The notes under the pieces: generated by a model
Told to the model about the DNA's origin: nothing
Seen by the model: only the letters and a program-made list of their open reading frames with translations
Database searches by the model: none
Program-made: the position numbers and the translations under genes
In this document: one piece after another, positions 17,010 through 25,845 of the stretch
How the letters are laid out: every line of letters begins with the position of its first letter
Position numbering within the stretch: position 1 is the stretch's first letter
Source of the DNA: Thermoprotei archaeon
GTDB lineage: Archaea; Thermoproteota; Thermoprotei; Gearchaeales; WAQG01
NCBI GenBank assembly: GCA_038881895.1
Contig: JAVZOV010000001.1
Location: 537,287-601,286, forward strand
Length of the DNA: 64,000 nucleotides
Reading direction: 5' to 3'

Positions 17010-17580
17010 TATACTTATGGCTTCTCATTCCGTAGAGCTTTCCAGCGAAATGAGCAACTATGGTGATTAAGTCTTCCACAAGCTCTTCATGAGGAGTCTT
17101 CTTTTCATGGTTTATCACTTCTATTTCTGTTCCGAAAACCGAGAACATCTTTCTGAGTGTTTCAAAACCAAACCTCGTGAGCCTGTCTTCGTAAGCGATT
17201 ATCAGCTTGGATATTTTCCTTTCTGAAACTATGTCTAAGAGCTTCAGGAATTTTTTTCTGTTTTCGTTAAGCCCAGAACCAACATCCGTTAAAACTTGAA
17301 TTTCACCGTAACCTTTCTCCTTAGCGTAGCTTGAAATGAGCTGTTTCTGCCTTTCAAGGTCATCCTTTTGTGTTGGAGATGAAACCCTTGCATACCCTAC
17401 AATAATTCTTTCCTCTCTTAAACCAAGGATGCGTTTTATTTCGCTCTCGGGGATCCTCCTACGTCCTCCAAGTGTTCTAACACACCTAATCTTGCCCTGC
17501 CTATCCCATTGCTGAATAGTCCAGGTGGTGACTCCAAGAAGCTTCTTCGCCTCTTTGATTGTATAGAGCTTTTCAGACAT
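16972..17580 (-). CDS. tnpA: IS607-type serine recombinase (transposase)
   Basis: About 203 residues. A MerR-like HTH lies at residues 5-50 ([20 protein letters not shown]), followed by the resolvase catalytic domain with the nucleophile in YARVSSPTQ (Ser67) and the arginine-bearing segment [11 protein letters not shown]. This order, HTH first then catalytic domain, is the IS607 signature. It catalyses excision and integration of the element through a circular intermediate with little target specificity. I start at ATG 17580 because AGGAGAA lies seven bases upstream; a longer frame to 17616 lacks a Shine-Dalgarno site. Coding region is complete and overlaps tnpB. Confidence 0.93.
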   Translation of the reverse strand: MSEKLYTIKEAKKLLGVTTWTIQQWDRQGKIRCVRTLGGRRRIPESEIKRILGLREERIIVGYARVSSPTQKDDLERQKQLISSYAKEKGYGEIQVLTDVGSGLNENRKKFLKLLDIVSERKISKLIIAYEDRLTRFGFETLRKMFSVFGTEIEVINHEKKTPHEELVEDLITIVAHFAGKLYGMRSHKYNEVVEGVRNLVG

Positions 17581-17660
17581 CAATATTCTCCTATATCTAC
17601 CAATATTTAAACACATCTATTCTGAAACCGCTGAAAGAGGCAAGTCGTAGAGGAGAAAAG

Positions 17661-18680
17661 TTAAGGTTTTATTGTTTTTAAACCGTTTCCAGTGATGTGT
17701 AGTACTACATTTTCGTCCTTTATTTTCATCTTTTTGTAGGCAGCATATACGGTTGCTGAGCTATATTCAACTAAGATTCCGTTTTTTGCTAGTTCTCTAT
17801 GCGCATCTATTATTTCTTCATCGTTAACAACTATGCATTCGCCTGTTTCCTTAAGGATTTTGACCATCTCGTTAAGTAGATATGGCTGAGTGCTAATCAG
17901 TGCATCGGCTATTGATGTGATTTTTGTGGGTGGCGTATAGTTGATTTCTTTAATTTTTGCGCAAACTGGCATAACTTGTTCAGTTTGAACTGAGATTATT
18001 TTTGGCATTATTTCGATTATTCCATTATTTAATAAATGCTTAAACCCCTCATAAACACCGAGGAGTAGAGTTCCAGCCGACGTAGGTATAAAGAAATAAT
18101 CAGGAACATTCCAACCCAAATCTCTAACAATTTCATAAGCAAGCGACCTTATTCCATCCCTAAAATGGGGTTGTAAAATATGTGAAGCATAGTACGCACC
18201 TGAGAGTTCGGCAGCTTTTGCAACGTCTTCCCTACTACCTTTAACTTTAATAATTTTTGCACCATAAAGTTCGATTTGTTTAGCCTTAACACCAACTACA
18301 TTTTCCGGAACATAAATTTCAACCTCAATGCCTGCAGCAGCACTATAGGCAGCTATTGATGCCCCTGCATTACCTGAAGAGTCCTCGCTTATTCTTTTAA
18401 CACCTCTCTGCTTTAAATAAGAGATGAGTGTAACAGCCCCCCTATCTTTATACGATCCTGTCGGATTTAAAGAGTCAAGTTTGAACCAAACGTTATTCTT
18501 TTTTATCATAGGAGTATTAAATTCACCAAGAGTTATCCATTCCTTTATGTAAGGAAAGTTTGCTCTCAAATTATCTTTCACAAAAGGAAAATCAACTACC
18601 ACTTTAAATGGACCACCACACTTTTTACACCTCAATTCTAAATCTTCTCTTACATAGCCGCACCTCATGCATATTTCCAT
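17661..18680 (-). CDS. thrC: Threonine synthase
   Basis: A 339-residue fold-type II PLP enzyme. It opens with a zinc ribbon (CMRCGY at 4-9, CKKCGG at 18-23), common in archaeal threonine synthases. The PLP lysine is in [11 protein letters not shown] (about Lys78), the phosphate-binding SSGNAGAS loop is at about 101, and STSAGTL/TGNG loops follow. It converts O-phosphohomoserine to threonine and phosphate. It is the shorter archaeal type and lacks the N-terminal domain of the yeast and E. coli enzyme. Cysteate synthase is a close homologue in methanogens and cannot be fully excluded. Single gene, next to the IS607 left end, which lies 20 bp downstream of its stop. Confidence 0.85.
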   Translation of the reverse strand: MEICMRCGYVREDLELRCKKCGGPFKVVVDFPFVKDNLRANFPYIKEWITLGEFNTPMIKKNNVWFKLDSLNPTGSYKDRGAVTLISYLKQRGVKRISEDSSGNAGASIAAYSAAAGIEVEIYVPENVVGVKAKQIELYGAKIIKVKGSREDVAKAAELSGAYYASHILQPHFRDGIRSLAYEIVRDLGWNVPDYFFIPTSAGTLLLGVYEGFKHLLNNGIIEIMPKIISVQTEQVMPVCAKIKEINYTPPTKITSIADALISTQPYLLNEMVKILKETGECIVVNDEEIIDAHRELAKNGILVEYSSATVYAAYKKMKIKDENVVLHITGNGLKTIKP

Positions 18681-18843
18681 GATTTATATATTCCCTACAC
18701 TCTTATTTATATCTCCTCACAAATACTCATGAAACCTGAAAGCTTGGAGGCAAATTTTGCATTAATGGTTTTATGATATTTTTATTTCTGTATTTTTTGA
18801 TAAATTTATTTAGTTTGGAGTTTTAAATATTCTGGTGATTGTT

Positions 18844-19446
18844 TTGGTTAGTGTAGAAGTGCCTGAGATTCGTATTGTTGATAGTGTGAATGTAGATAGT
18901 ACTAGAGCTGCTGTTATTGTTATCGATATGCAGAATGATTTTGTTGATCCTAAAGGAAAATTATCGGTTCCTACTGCTCTAAAAACAGTGCAGAATATTA
19001 AAAGGCTTATTGAAAATGCTAGGAACCATAATGTTCCTATCATATATACGCAAGATTGGCATATGAAGGATGATCCGGAATTTAGGATCTGGGGTGAGCA
19101 TGCAGTTGCTAATACTTGGGGTGCTGAAATTATCGATGAACTGAAACCTCATGAAAACGACATTGTTGTCAAAAAATTAAGATATGATGCATTTTATGGT
19201 ACGCATCTTGAACACATCATTTCTAGAGTTCTTAAAAGGGACACTCTTACAATAGTCGGCACTGTAGCCAACATATGCGTTCTACATACTGCAGGTAGTG
19301 CGGCGCTGAGATGGTTTGATGTTATAGTTCCAGTTGACGGAATATCAGCTCTCACAGAATTTGATCTGCATTCTGCGCTCAGGCAGATAGACTTTTTATA
19401 TAAAGGTAAGATTATAAAAAGTACCGATAAAATCACTTTCATTTAA
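18844..19446 (+). CDS. Isochorismatase-like cysteine hydrolase (nicotinamidase type)
   Basis: A 200-residue alpha/beta hydrolase. The triad is visible: Asp in VIVIDMQNDFV, Lys in VVKKLRYDAF and Cys in GTVANICVLHTA. The metal-binding Asp-x-His of nicotinamidases fits YTQDWHMKDD. The likely reaction is nicotinamide to nicotinate plus ammonia for NAD salvage, though isochorismatase-family members also act on other amides such as N-carbamoylsarcosine. I start at TTG 18844: GGTGAT lies six bases upstream, the same arrangement as in the gene at 11448. It precedes the ammonia-lyase gene by about 110 bp but there is no evidence that they form an operon. Confidence 0.82.
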   Translation: MVSVEVPEIRIVDSVNVDSTRAAVIVIDMQNDFVDPKGKLSVPTALKTVQNIKRLIENARNHNVPIIYTQDWHMKDDPEFRIWGEHAVANTWGAEIIDELKPHENDIVVKKLRYDAFYGTHLEHIISRVLKRDTLTIVGTVANICVLHTAGSAALRWFDVIVPVDGISALTEFDLHSALRQIDFLYKGKIIKSTDKITFI

Positions 19447-19553
19447 AGCTTAAACAAAGAATGTTGCCTACCGTGTTTTCGCAATACTTTTATGTTAAAC
19501 TAAATTGTATCAAGACAGATAATCTTTTTAGTTTTGCCCAATATTTTTAAAGC

Positions 19554-21230
19554 ATGTGGTTTACAATTTTTGATGTAAAGAAGGTTGCTTGCGATAGAGA
19601 AGAGGCGAAATTTGATGAAAGGATTGTTAAGAATTTAGAGATTGGAAGAAAGATCGTAGAATATTTTGTTCAGAATAGAATACCCATCTATGGTGTGAAC
19701 ACTGGTTTAGGAACATTAGTTAATGTTTTGATTCCGGAAAAAGAGGCGATAGAGTTGCAATATAATTTAATACGAACTCATGCTGCAGGTGTTGGTAAAT
19801 ACTTTTCAGAAGAAGAAGCGCGTTCAATAATGTTTGCGCGATTGGTTTCATTAGCTAAGGGATATTCAGGAATCTCACCTGAGGTATTTCATACGTTAAA
19901 GGATATGCTTAATAAGGGAATAATTCCTTTAATACCAGAAAAAGGGTCATTAGGTGCGAGTGGTGATTTAGCTCCTTTAGCACACATGGCACTAGGTGTT
20001 ATCGGTGAAGGTAAATGTTATTACGGTAACACTATCTGTGATGTAAAAAATGCGATGGAGAAAAAGGGGTTAAAACCAGCAAAATTAAGTTACAAAGATG
20101 GATTAGCCCTAATAAATGGTACTTCAGCCATGACGGGTATTTCATGTTTAGTATTATATAATGCATATAACATCTTTGCGCATTCTTTGGTATCAGTCTC
20201 TATGGCGCTTTTAGCATTGCATGCAAGTAAAGCACCATTTGATATTGAGGGCAATGCAAAAAAGGAGCATCCAGCTCAGAGGTTAGTGGCAGGAATCATC
20301 ATGTCGTTAATTGAAGAGAGTAATATGATCAGAGATGAAAGAGAAATTATTAAAAAAATAAAGGAAGAATATGAAGAAAATAAGATAAAAATTGTACCAG
20401 AATCTTTACAGGATGCGTATACTTTAAGAGCAATACCTCAAGTACTTGGAGCTATACTCACAACTTTATGGCACGTTAATGATGTTATAGAAAATGAGCT
20501 AAACTCTTCTAGTGATAATCCCCTAGTTTATGTTAACAAGCACGGTAATTATGATGCTTTTCATGGAGCAAATTTTCATGGGCAACATGCAGCTCTTTAC
20601 ATGGATTACCTCGCTATCGCAATGACACAATTATCTAATTTTCTTGAAAGGCAAATAAATAGACTATTAAATCATCATCTGAATAAAGGTTTACCTCAAT
20701 TTCTTATAAAGGGTATACCAGGATTGAATTGTGGATTTGAAGGAGCTCAATACATTGCAACAAGCTTAGCAGCTGAAAACAGAGTTTTATCAACTCCTGC
20801 AAGTATTAATAACATACCCTCTAACGAGGATAACCAGGATATAATCTCGATGGGATTACATGCCGCAGTAAAAGCAAGAGAGATCGTGAAAAATACATTA
20901 ACAATATTAGCTATTCACATGGCCGCATCTTATCAAGCACTGCATCTAAAAGAGAAACCGGAATACATTTTAGGTCATCCTATATCATATGCGTATCATA
21001 TAATTTCCGAAAGGATAAAACCATACACTGATAATATTATCTTTTCAGAGTATATTAAAAAATTTGAAAACTTAATAATAAGTGAAAAAATTTTAAGAAG
21101 CATAGAAAATTACTTCAAAACAAACCAAAAGAGCGAGCATGCAAAGATTTTTAACAAATTTTTTAAACAATATATAAGAGGACATACCACAACATACATT
21201 AAAAGACCTCCTAACTTAAAAGAAGAATAA
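19554..21230 (+). CDS. hutH: Histidine/aromatic amino acid ammonia-lyase
   Basis: A 558-residue ammonia-lyase. The self-processed MIO cofactor triad Ala135-Ser136-Gly137 lies in GSLGASGDLAPLAHM. Tyr46-Gly region GVNTGLG, the NFHG segment and TPASIN complete the family core. It removes ammonia from histidine (to urocanate) or an aromatic amino acid. Specificity signals are mixed: RTHAAGVG keeps His76, the imidazole-side residue of histidine lyases, but the second determinant reads SNEDNQDIISMG with Gln428 where histidine lyases have the catalytic Glu of NQEDHVSM, as in phenylalanine/tyrosine lyases. No hutU, hutI or other histidine-degradation gene is nearby, whereas a histidine biosynthetic operon lies 13 kb away. 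Confidence 0.85.
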   Translation: MWFTIFDVKKVACDREEAKFDERIVKNLEIGRKIVEYFVQNRIPIYGVNTGLGTLVNVLIPEKEAIELQYNLIRTHAAGVGKYFSEEEARSIMFARLVSLAKGYSGISPEVFHTLKDMLNKGIIPLIPEKGSLGASGDLAPLAHMALGVIGEGKCYYGNTICDVKNAMEKKGLKPAKLSYKDGLALINGTSAMTGISCLVLYNAYNIFAHSLVSVSMALLALHASKAPFDIEGNAKKEHPAQRLVAGIIMSLIEESNMIRDEREIIKKIKEEYEENKIKIVPESLQDAYTLRAIPQVLGAILTTLWHVNDVIENELNSSSDNPLVYVNKHGNYDAFHGANFHGQHAALYMDYLAIAMTQLSNFLERQINRLLNHHLNKGLPQFLIKGIPGLNCGFEGAQYIATSLAAENRVLSTPASINNIPSNEDNQDIISMGLHAAVKAREIVKNTLTILAIHMAASYQALHLKEKPEYILGHPISYAYHIISERIKPYTDNIIFSEYIKKFENLIISEKILRSIENYFKTNQKSEHAKIFNKFFKQYIRGHTTTYIKRPPNLKEE

Positions 21231-21299
21231 TGTGAGACTTAAAATAACCTATCTCTTCGTCTGCTGATTTTTGGAAATTTATTTGTAGGGTTCATGCGA

Positions 21300-21420
21300 G
21301 CTATGTCGATATAAGTGTTCAAGTTTCTGTCTCTCTAATGAAACATCACTTTTATTAGATTTTGACATGTTTAAATTACGCCTATTTATTCCAAAACTAA
21401 AATCCTAAGTTTTCTGAACG
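21300..21420 (-). repeat. Decayed TnpB-derived repeat copy
   Basis: The minus strand from 21420 reads CGTTCAGAAAACTTAGGAT, then TTTTAGTTTTGGAATAAATAG, aligning with the left end at 15240-15204. About 60 bp further a CAGAAACTTGAAC block resembles the GAACTTGAAG block of the right ends. No coding remnant is visible. Confidence 0.4.
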
Positions 21421-21499
21421 CTCATCTTTAGATGAAAAATTAATTTATGGATTAAATTTTAAGCTTCTCGTTCTATGTACGTTAAATAATGAGAGTTGG

Positions 21500-22174
21500 C
21501 TAAAGAAGTTTAATATTTGAAGGAAGAGTAAAAAAGCTTATGATGCTCAAAATTGTGAGCAATGCTAACGTAACAAGGTCTTTTTTAGTGAATTTGACGT
21601 TTCTCCAAAAAATCCTTTTATCATCGAAACCTCTTATTTCCATTGATGTTCCCAATATTTCTGAATATTCGTATATGTAGTTTGCAGCTGAAATAGTAAT
21701 TGGAATTAAAAGTCTTAAAATGCTTAAACGAGACTTTAAAAGGAGACGACTTTTCATTGCTTGATAGGTATCTTGATAGCGCCTAATCATTGTTTGCATC
21801 ATGTTGTATGCTATATAAAAAATATAACCTATACTTGGTGAACTAATTCTGGCAAAATTTTCTGCTAACTCATAAGGCTCAATAGTGAAAATAAAAAATG
21901 CTGAAAGATTGATAAGAGTTAAAAGTCTAGAAAAAACCATTATGAACACAGAGAAGAAATTTCCACCATGTATAAACGATACAAACCCATTAAACCACGA
22001 TAAACCAAAAATTAAAGGCATAAACAGTAAATACCCTCTCAATACAGTTTTTAGACCTCTGCCAACGATGAGTAAAGTAAGAAAGGCTAAGAAGAGAGGA
22101 TATATAGGATCCTTTCTCCAAGTCATCAAACCCACTATTAATGCTATAATAATAGAAGTCACCAAGGCTCTCAT
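21500..22174 (-). CDS. ykoC: ECF transporter T component (CbiQ/EcfT family, YkoC-like)
   Basis: A 224-residue membrane protein with about five helices. The two cytoplasmic coupling motifs of EcfT are present in degenerate form: AMKSRLLL and SMEIRGF (the A-R-G type motifs that touch the ATPases). It couples ATP hydrolysis by the EcfA protein to substrate movement by the S component. It is the last gene of the operon ykoE-ykoD-ykoC and its start overlaps the ATPase stop by four bases (ATGA). Confidence 0.88.
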   Translation of the reverse strand: MRALVTSIIIALIVGLMTWRKDPIYPLFLAFLTLLIVGRGLKTVLRGYLLFMPLIFGLSWFNGFVSFIHGGNFFSVFIMVFSRLLTLINLSAFFIFTIEPYELAENFARISSPSIGYIFYIAYNMMQTMIRRYQDTYQAMKSRLLLKSRLSILRLLIPITISAANYIYEYSEILGTSMEIRGFDDKRIFWRNVKFTKKDLVTLALLTILSIISFFTLPSNIKLL

Positions 22175-23445
22175 AACACAACACTCCTTGGAACACCATC
22201 ATACATTATATTTCCGTTGCCTAAAACAAGAAATCTATCCGCTAACTTTAATGCAAAATCTATATCATGCGTTATAAACATTAAGGTAACGCCCATGGAC
22301 ACAAGCTTTGAAAGCGTAACACCAATTAAACTTTTGTAATAATTATCAAGACCCACAGTAGGTTCATCGATTATTAAAATATCAGGTTTAAGTGCTAATG
22401 AAATCGCAATGCTTACTAATTTCTTTAAACCCCTACTTAAACTATAAACAGGATAATTTGCATACTGAAAAATATCCAAACTTCTCATCAAATCCTCTAC
22501 ATTTACAGCATTCTTTGAAATTTTTATACTAAAGGCAATATCTTCATAAGGTGTAGACTTAACAAATAATAAATTTGGATCCTCAGGAACATATGCAATT
22601 CTACCTTGAACTTTTAGCATTCCTCTCCACGGTCTTATCAAACCCGTCATAATTTTTGATAAAGTACTCTTTCCAGAACCATTTCTTCCCAATAAAGCAA
22701 CAATTTCTGATCGCCTTATCCCAAAAGATACATCATTTAACAAAGGCTCTTCCTTTCTATAACCATATTGAATGCCATCAAGCTCAACAATAGCATCTCC
22801 AAGTTTTCTTGATAAAATATTAACAATCAATGGATCTTTAGCAGTTCCTATGTGTATATTTTTTCCACAGTGCATTTCCTCATGACTTGCGGTCACAATA
22901 ATTTTACCATTCAAAGAAATCTTCTTCATATACTCCATAAATTCTTTAGATGTGGGTGGATCAATTCGTGAAAAAACATTATCTATTAATAGGATGCTTG
23001 GATCAGCAACCACCGCTGATGCTAATGCAACCCGAACCTTCTCCCCTGAACTCAGAGTACTTAAAGGTCTCCACATTAAGTAATCAACACTAAACTTTCG
23101 AAGAGCCTCAAGAACATGTTCACCTATTGATTTCCTATCCCAAGAAAGATTCTCTAAAGTAAACGCCACTTCATCAGCAACTCTATGAGCTACAAATTGC
23201 CTTTCAACATCATCCAAAACAAACCCAATATGTTTAGCAAGCCATTTTTTATCAGCATTCTTAAGATTTAATCCATCAAGTTTTATACTTCCATCATACT
23301 GCAACAGTTGGGCAATAGCCATTAGGATACTAGTTTTTCCACTACCAGTCGGACCTACTAAGTTAGCTATTTCACCGTTCTCTACTGAAAACGAAACAGG
23401 CGCTCTAATCCTTTCATCTATAGTTAAATTTTCAACGTTCAGCAT
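22171..23445 (-). CDS. ykoD: ECF transporter ATPase, two fused ABC domains (YkoD-like)
   Basis: A 424-residue cytoplasmic ATPase with two complete ABC modules. The first (about 1-205) has Walker A GPTGSGKTS and signature LSSGEKVRVALA; the second (about 215-424) has Walker A GRNGSGKST, signature LSRGLKKLVSIA, Walker B ILIIDEPTVGLD and the switch histidine in FITHD. In the first module the Walker B reads SILLIDNVFSR, where the usual catalytic glutamate is replaced by Asn, so this half may be hydrolytically weak. It powers uptake by the adjacent S and T components. Its start overlaps the S-component gene by 14 bases. Confidence 0.92.
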   Translation of the reverse strand: MLNVENLTIDERIRAPVSFSVENGEIANLVGPTGSGKTSILMAIAQLLQYDGSIKLDGLNLKNADKKWLAKHIGFVLDDVERQFVAHRVADEVAFTLENLSWDRKSIGEHVLEALRKFSVDYLMWRPLSTLSSGEKVRVALASAVVADPSILLIDNVFSRIDPPTSKEFMEYMKKISLNGKIIVTASHEEMHCGKNIHIGTAKDPLIVNILSRKLGDAIVELDGIQYGYRKEEPLLNDVSFGIRRSEIVALLGRNGSGKSTLSKIMTGLIRPWRGMLKVQGRIAYVPEDPNLLFVKSTPYEDIAFSIKISKNAVNVEDLMRSLDIFQYANYPVYSLSRGLKKLVSIAISLALKPDILIIDEPTVGLDNYYKSLIGVTLSKLVSMGVTLMFITHDIDFALKLADRFLVLGNGNIMYDGVPRSVVL

Positions 23446-24001
23446 ATGCTTTCACTTTTATTGCACCAGCCTTTACAGCTCTATCAACGATTATTTTGAC
23501 TAAAATACCACCTAAGATTCCCCCGCTTAAAAGATAACCTAAGAAAAGTGTTGCGTGTGTCATTAAATTGTAATGGACAGCTTCAGGATAAAAAGGTGAA
23601 ACCGTTACATCAAAAGGATATGCTGTTATAGCAGGTAATGCTCCTGCCAAAAACATAACAGAATAATCCCATTTCTTATAACGAAAGATAGCAAACGCTA
23701 ATTCACTCATTATACCTTGTGCAGGCCCATAATAATAGAGAAGTATACTGTAAGGACTTAATGCTAACAGTTCAATTATAGCACCTATGGTTTCACCTAA
23801 AAATGCAGCACCAGGTCTTCTGAGCACATAACCTGTCAATGTTCCACCAACAAACCATAAACCATAAATTACAGCAATACCATAATGACCACCGATTGCA
23901 TAAACTGGCATCGCTAAAACATCACTAGTAATCGCAAAAATTACTCCTGATATAACAGAGAGTCCAGCGATCAAAACTACATCTCTAGCAGAATATTTCA
24001 A
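23432..24001 (-). CDS. ykoE: ECF transporter S component for thiamine precursor (YkoE family)
   Basis: A 189-residue membrane protein with about six helices. GLWFVGGTLTGYVLRRPGAA followed by GETIGAIIEL and YGPAQGIMSELAFAIFRYKKW are characteristic of YkoE, the substrate-binding component assigned to thiamine or hydroxymethylpyrimidine uptake. It leads the operon ykoE-D-C. The start is a TTG at 24001 supported by a strong GGAGGTGA six bases upstream. No TPP riboswitch is recognisable in the leader; an inverted repeat at 24055 overlaps the promoter. The substrate follows from family knowledge and is not proved. Confidence 0.85.
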   Translation of the reverse strand: MKYSARDVVLIAGLSVISGVIFAITSDVLAMPVYAIGGHYGIAVIYGLWFVGGTLTGYVLRRPGAAFLGETIGAIIELLALSPYSILLYYYGPAQGIMSELAFAIFRYKKWDYSVMFLAGALPAITAYPFDVTVSPFYPEAVHYNLMTHATLFLGYLLSGGILGGILVKIIVDRAVKAGAIKVKAYAER

Positions 24002-24054
24002 AACTATTCACCTCCGGCATTATCAACGTAGCACACCGTATAGTAATATTAATA

Positions 24055-24074
24055 AACATGTATATAAACATGTT
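24055..24074. promoter_or_regulatory. Inverted repeat over the ykoEDC promoter
   Basis: AACATGT, a 6-bp spacer ATATAA, then ACATGTT form a perfect 7-bp dyad centred on the TATA-like TTTATATA (minus strand), about 60 bp before the ykoE start. A repressor here would block TBP/TFB binding. It may simply be AT-rich chance symmetry. Confidence 0.4.
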
Positions 24075-24259
24075 TTAAGATTAATTCTTATTTTAAAAAT
24101 CCATAAATATCCTTGTCCTTAGAGTTAGATTCTCAATTTAAATATGTATTTCCTTATATTGGCACACTCCGCAGTTAAAGTCATGTGATTCATTATTCTT
24201 CAAGTTCTCGGGATCTCCGTATAGAGTGCAACTTCCGGTCTAGAACCTCCTAGGGTTCT

Positions 24260-24310
24260 GAGTTGAGTAGGAATACATGGTGAATTGTTGCTTTTATTCC
24301 TACTTAACTC
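24260..24310 (-). ncRNA. Relict copy of the tnpB 3'-end hairpin
   Basis: Minus-strand GAGTTAAGTAGGAATA pairs with TATTCCTACTCAACTC (15 of 16 pairs) around a 19-nt loop and is followed by AGAACCCTA, exactly as in the IS607 element at 15789. Base changes at stem positions 3 and 4 are matched by changes on the other arm. Confidence 0.5.
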
Positions 24311-24495
24311 TTCCCCCTGATTAGCTCATTGGGGGCTCTTTGGGAGAACCCTTCTCCCCGCATCTGGAGGTTCAACACTGCTATGATATCTCTATCCATT
24401 GTTAGTCCGCATTCTTCGCACTTCATTATCCTGCCCAGATAGGAAGCCATACTTCCTGAGCAGGCTGGGCAGGATTTAGATGATAAAGTAATCAA
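24304..24495 (-). pseudogene. TnpB C-terminal remnant (zinc finger and RuvC-III)
   Basis: Sixty-three codons from a TTG with GAGG just upstream. It contains the zinc finger CPAC...CEECG, the RuvC-III motif LTMDRDIIAVLNLQMRG and the tail GFSQRAPNE typical of TnpB. RuvC-I and RuvC-II are gone, so it cannot be a nuclease. The frame is intact and follows the left end directly, so a short peptide could be made. Confidence 0.7.
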
Positions 24496-24547
24496 CCTCT
24501 ATTTAAACCTATCTATTCCGAAACTGCTGACAACGGCTTTCTTATCA

Positions 24548-24711
24548 ATTTTTGTAAAAATAACAATATCACTGATTATGCGACACAAGATGTTTTTATT
24601 TTTATATAATATATATTTTAATAGAATTACATGTATTAATGATAAATAAAATATATTAGACGTAAAGTATATTAATCTTTTCTATTATTATATATTTGGG
24701 TAAGAGTTAGC
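24548..24711. promoter_or_regulatory. AT-rich leader and promoter of the hydrogenase/Qmo-like operon
   Basis: This stretch is about 80 percent A+T, with several TATA-like runs; TTATTATATATTT near 24684-24697 is best placed for a start close to the ATG at 24712. No other gene precedes the operon. Confidence 0.45.
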
Positions 24712-25845
24712 ATGTCATCTTCGATAGTTATGTATGATAGGAAGTTGAGTAATTTAATTGTAGCTATTGGTGGGAGTGGAATCAGAGAATGCTATCAGTG
24801 TGGTTCGTGTACAGCAATATGTCCCATTTCAGAAAATTTCTCAGTAAGTTTTAGAAAAACGATAAAATATGCTCAACTAGGTTTAGAGAAAAAAATGGCG
24901 AGCGATCTAACTCCATGGATTTGCTATGCATGTGGGGAATGCAGCAACTCTTGTCCTAGAGATGCTAACCCTAGTGCATTAATGATGGCATTCAGGAGAT
25001 ATTTAACAATAAAATATGATTGGACTGGCATATCGCGAATCCTTTATCTTTCAAAGAAAGCTGAATTAACTGCTATCTTTCTTCTAGCTTTAATAGTAGG
25101 TCTAGGTATGTATTTATTTCATGGTCCAATAATTACAGATGAAGTAGCTCTTGAAACTTTTGCACCTTTTGAATTTGTTCTAACTGCTGGCCTAGTAATT
25201 TTATTTATTCTAGCGGTAATATTAATTGGAAATATATACAGGATGTATAAATTTACTGTAGGAAATCTTAAAATTCCATTAAGTGTAAAGCTTAAAGAAT
25301 TAATCAAATCTCTTCCAATACACTTTTTAACTCAAAAATTGTTTAAATATTGTACTGATAAAAAATATTGGCGTACTCATTTATTAATATTTTACGGTAT
25401 TTTATTGATAATTATCGGTTATACTGCTTTATTCGTGCTTTTTGTAATTTTATTACATTATACCCCAACTGATGCAACATATTTATTAACTAAAAGAATT
25501 ATGGGAATAGCTTTATCCATAACAATTCTCTACGGTACTATGACTATAATAAAAGACAGAATAAAGAAAACCAAGCCTCTGTGGAAAATTTCGCATTTAA
25601 CAGATTGGACGTTCATAATTCTATTAGTAGTTGTAATTGCTTCGGGTTTTCTCACTGGAATCTTTAGAATTTTAGATCTGCCTTTAGCAACATACATAAC
25701 TTATACTTTCCATTTAATGGTAGCGGCTCCTCTCCTTATATTAGAAGTAGGATTTTTAAAAGGGGCTAGTCATGTTTACAGACTATTTGCATTGTATTTC
25801 ACACGATTAAATGAGCTGAAATCCAAAGGGGTGGGTAATATATGA
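24712..25845 (+). CDS. QmoC-like membrane protein: HdrC iron-sulfur domain fused to HdrE-type cytochrome b domain
   Basis: A 377-residue protein. The N-terminal soluble part binds two [4Fe-4S] clusters: CYQCGSCTAICP (Cys27, 30, 33, 37) and CYACGECSNSCP (Cys71, 74, 77, 81). After residue 118 come about five to six membrane helices with candidate heme b histidines in WRTHLLIF and TYTFHLMVAA. HdrC-HdrE fusions of this layout are QmoC, the membrane subunit of the quinone-interacting Qmo complex. It would exchange electrons between cytoplasmic HdrA-like flavoproteins and membrane quinone. It is the first gene of an eight-gene operon and overlaps the next by four bases. Its paralogue follows directly. 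Confidence 0.85.
   Translation: MSSSIVMYDRKLSNLIVAIGGSGIRECYQCGSCTAICPISENFSVSFRKTIKYAQLGLEKKMASDLTPWICYACGECSNSCPRDANPSALMMAFRRYLTIKYDWTGISRILYLSKKAELTAIFLLALIVGLGMYLFHGPIITDEVALETFAPFEFVLTAGLVILFILAVILIGNIYRMYKFTVGNLKIPLSVKLKELIKSLPIHFLTQKLFKYCTDKKYWRTHLLIFYGILLIIIGYTALFVLFVILLHYTPTDATYLLTKRIMGIALSITILYGTMTIIKDRIKKTKPLWKISHLTDWTFIILLVVVIASGFLTGIFRILDLPLATYITYTFHLMVAAPLLILEVGFLKGASHVYRLFALYFTRLNELKSKGVGNI

Larger units (their letters stand above)
15781..17640 (-). mobile_element. IS607-family insertion sequence with tnpA and tnpB
   Basis: A two-gene element, tnpA (serine recombinase) followed by overlapping tnpB, transcribed on the minus strand. The left end near 17640-17604 contains GGTTTCAGAATAGATG and TTTAAATATTGG, resembling left ends at 24510-24547 and 63111. 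The right boundary is set by the junction with the SLOG gene, just beyond a 14-bp hairpin at 15789-15827 and the block AGAACCCTA. The element is more GC-rich than the host DNA. Both genes keep their catalytic residues, so it may still be active. Confidence 0.85.
24161..24547 (-). mobile_element. Internally deleted TnpB element keeping both ends and 3' hairpin
   Basis: The left end (minus strand, 24547-24510) reads TTGATAAGAAAGC, then CAGTTTCGGAATAGATAGG and TTTAAATAG. After only about 30 bp the frame enters the zinc-finger/RuvC-III end of tnpB, then a 16-bp hairpin (24310-24260), AGAACCCTA, and finally the right end GAGAACTTGAAGAATAATGA at about 24213-24194 with a terminal hairpin and GTGTGCC at 24161. 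The right-end block is shared almost exactly with 43547-43566. It is a roughly 390-bp derivative that has lost almost all coding sequence but keeps the non-coding 3' structure. Confidence 0.65.

Noticed and set aside
24002..24160. TPP riboswitch upstream of ykoE
   Set aside because: I looked for the conserved thi-box core and paired arms and did not find them; only an inverted repeat over the promoter is visible.
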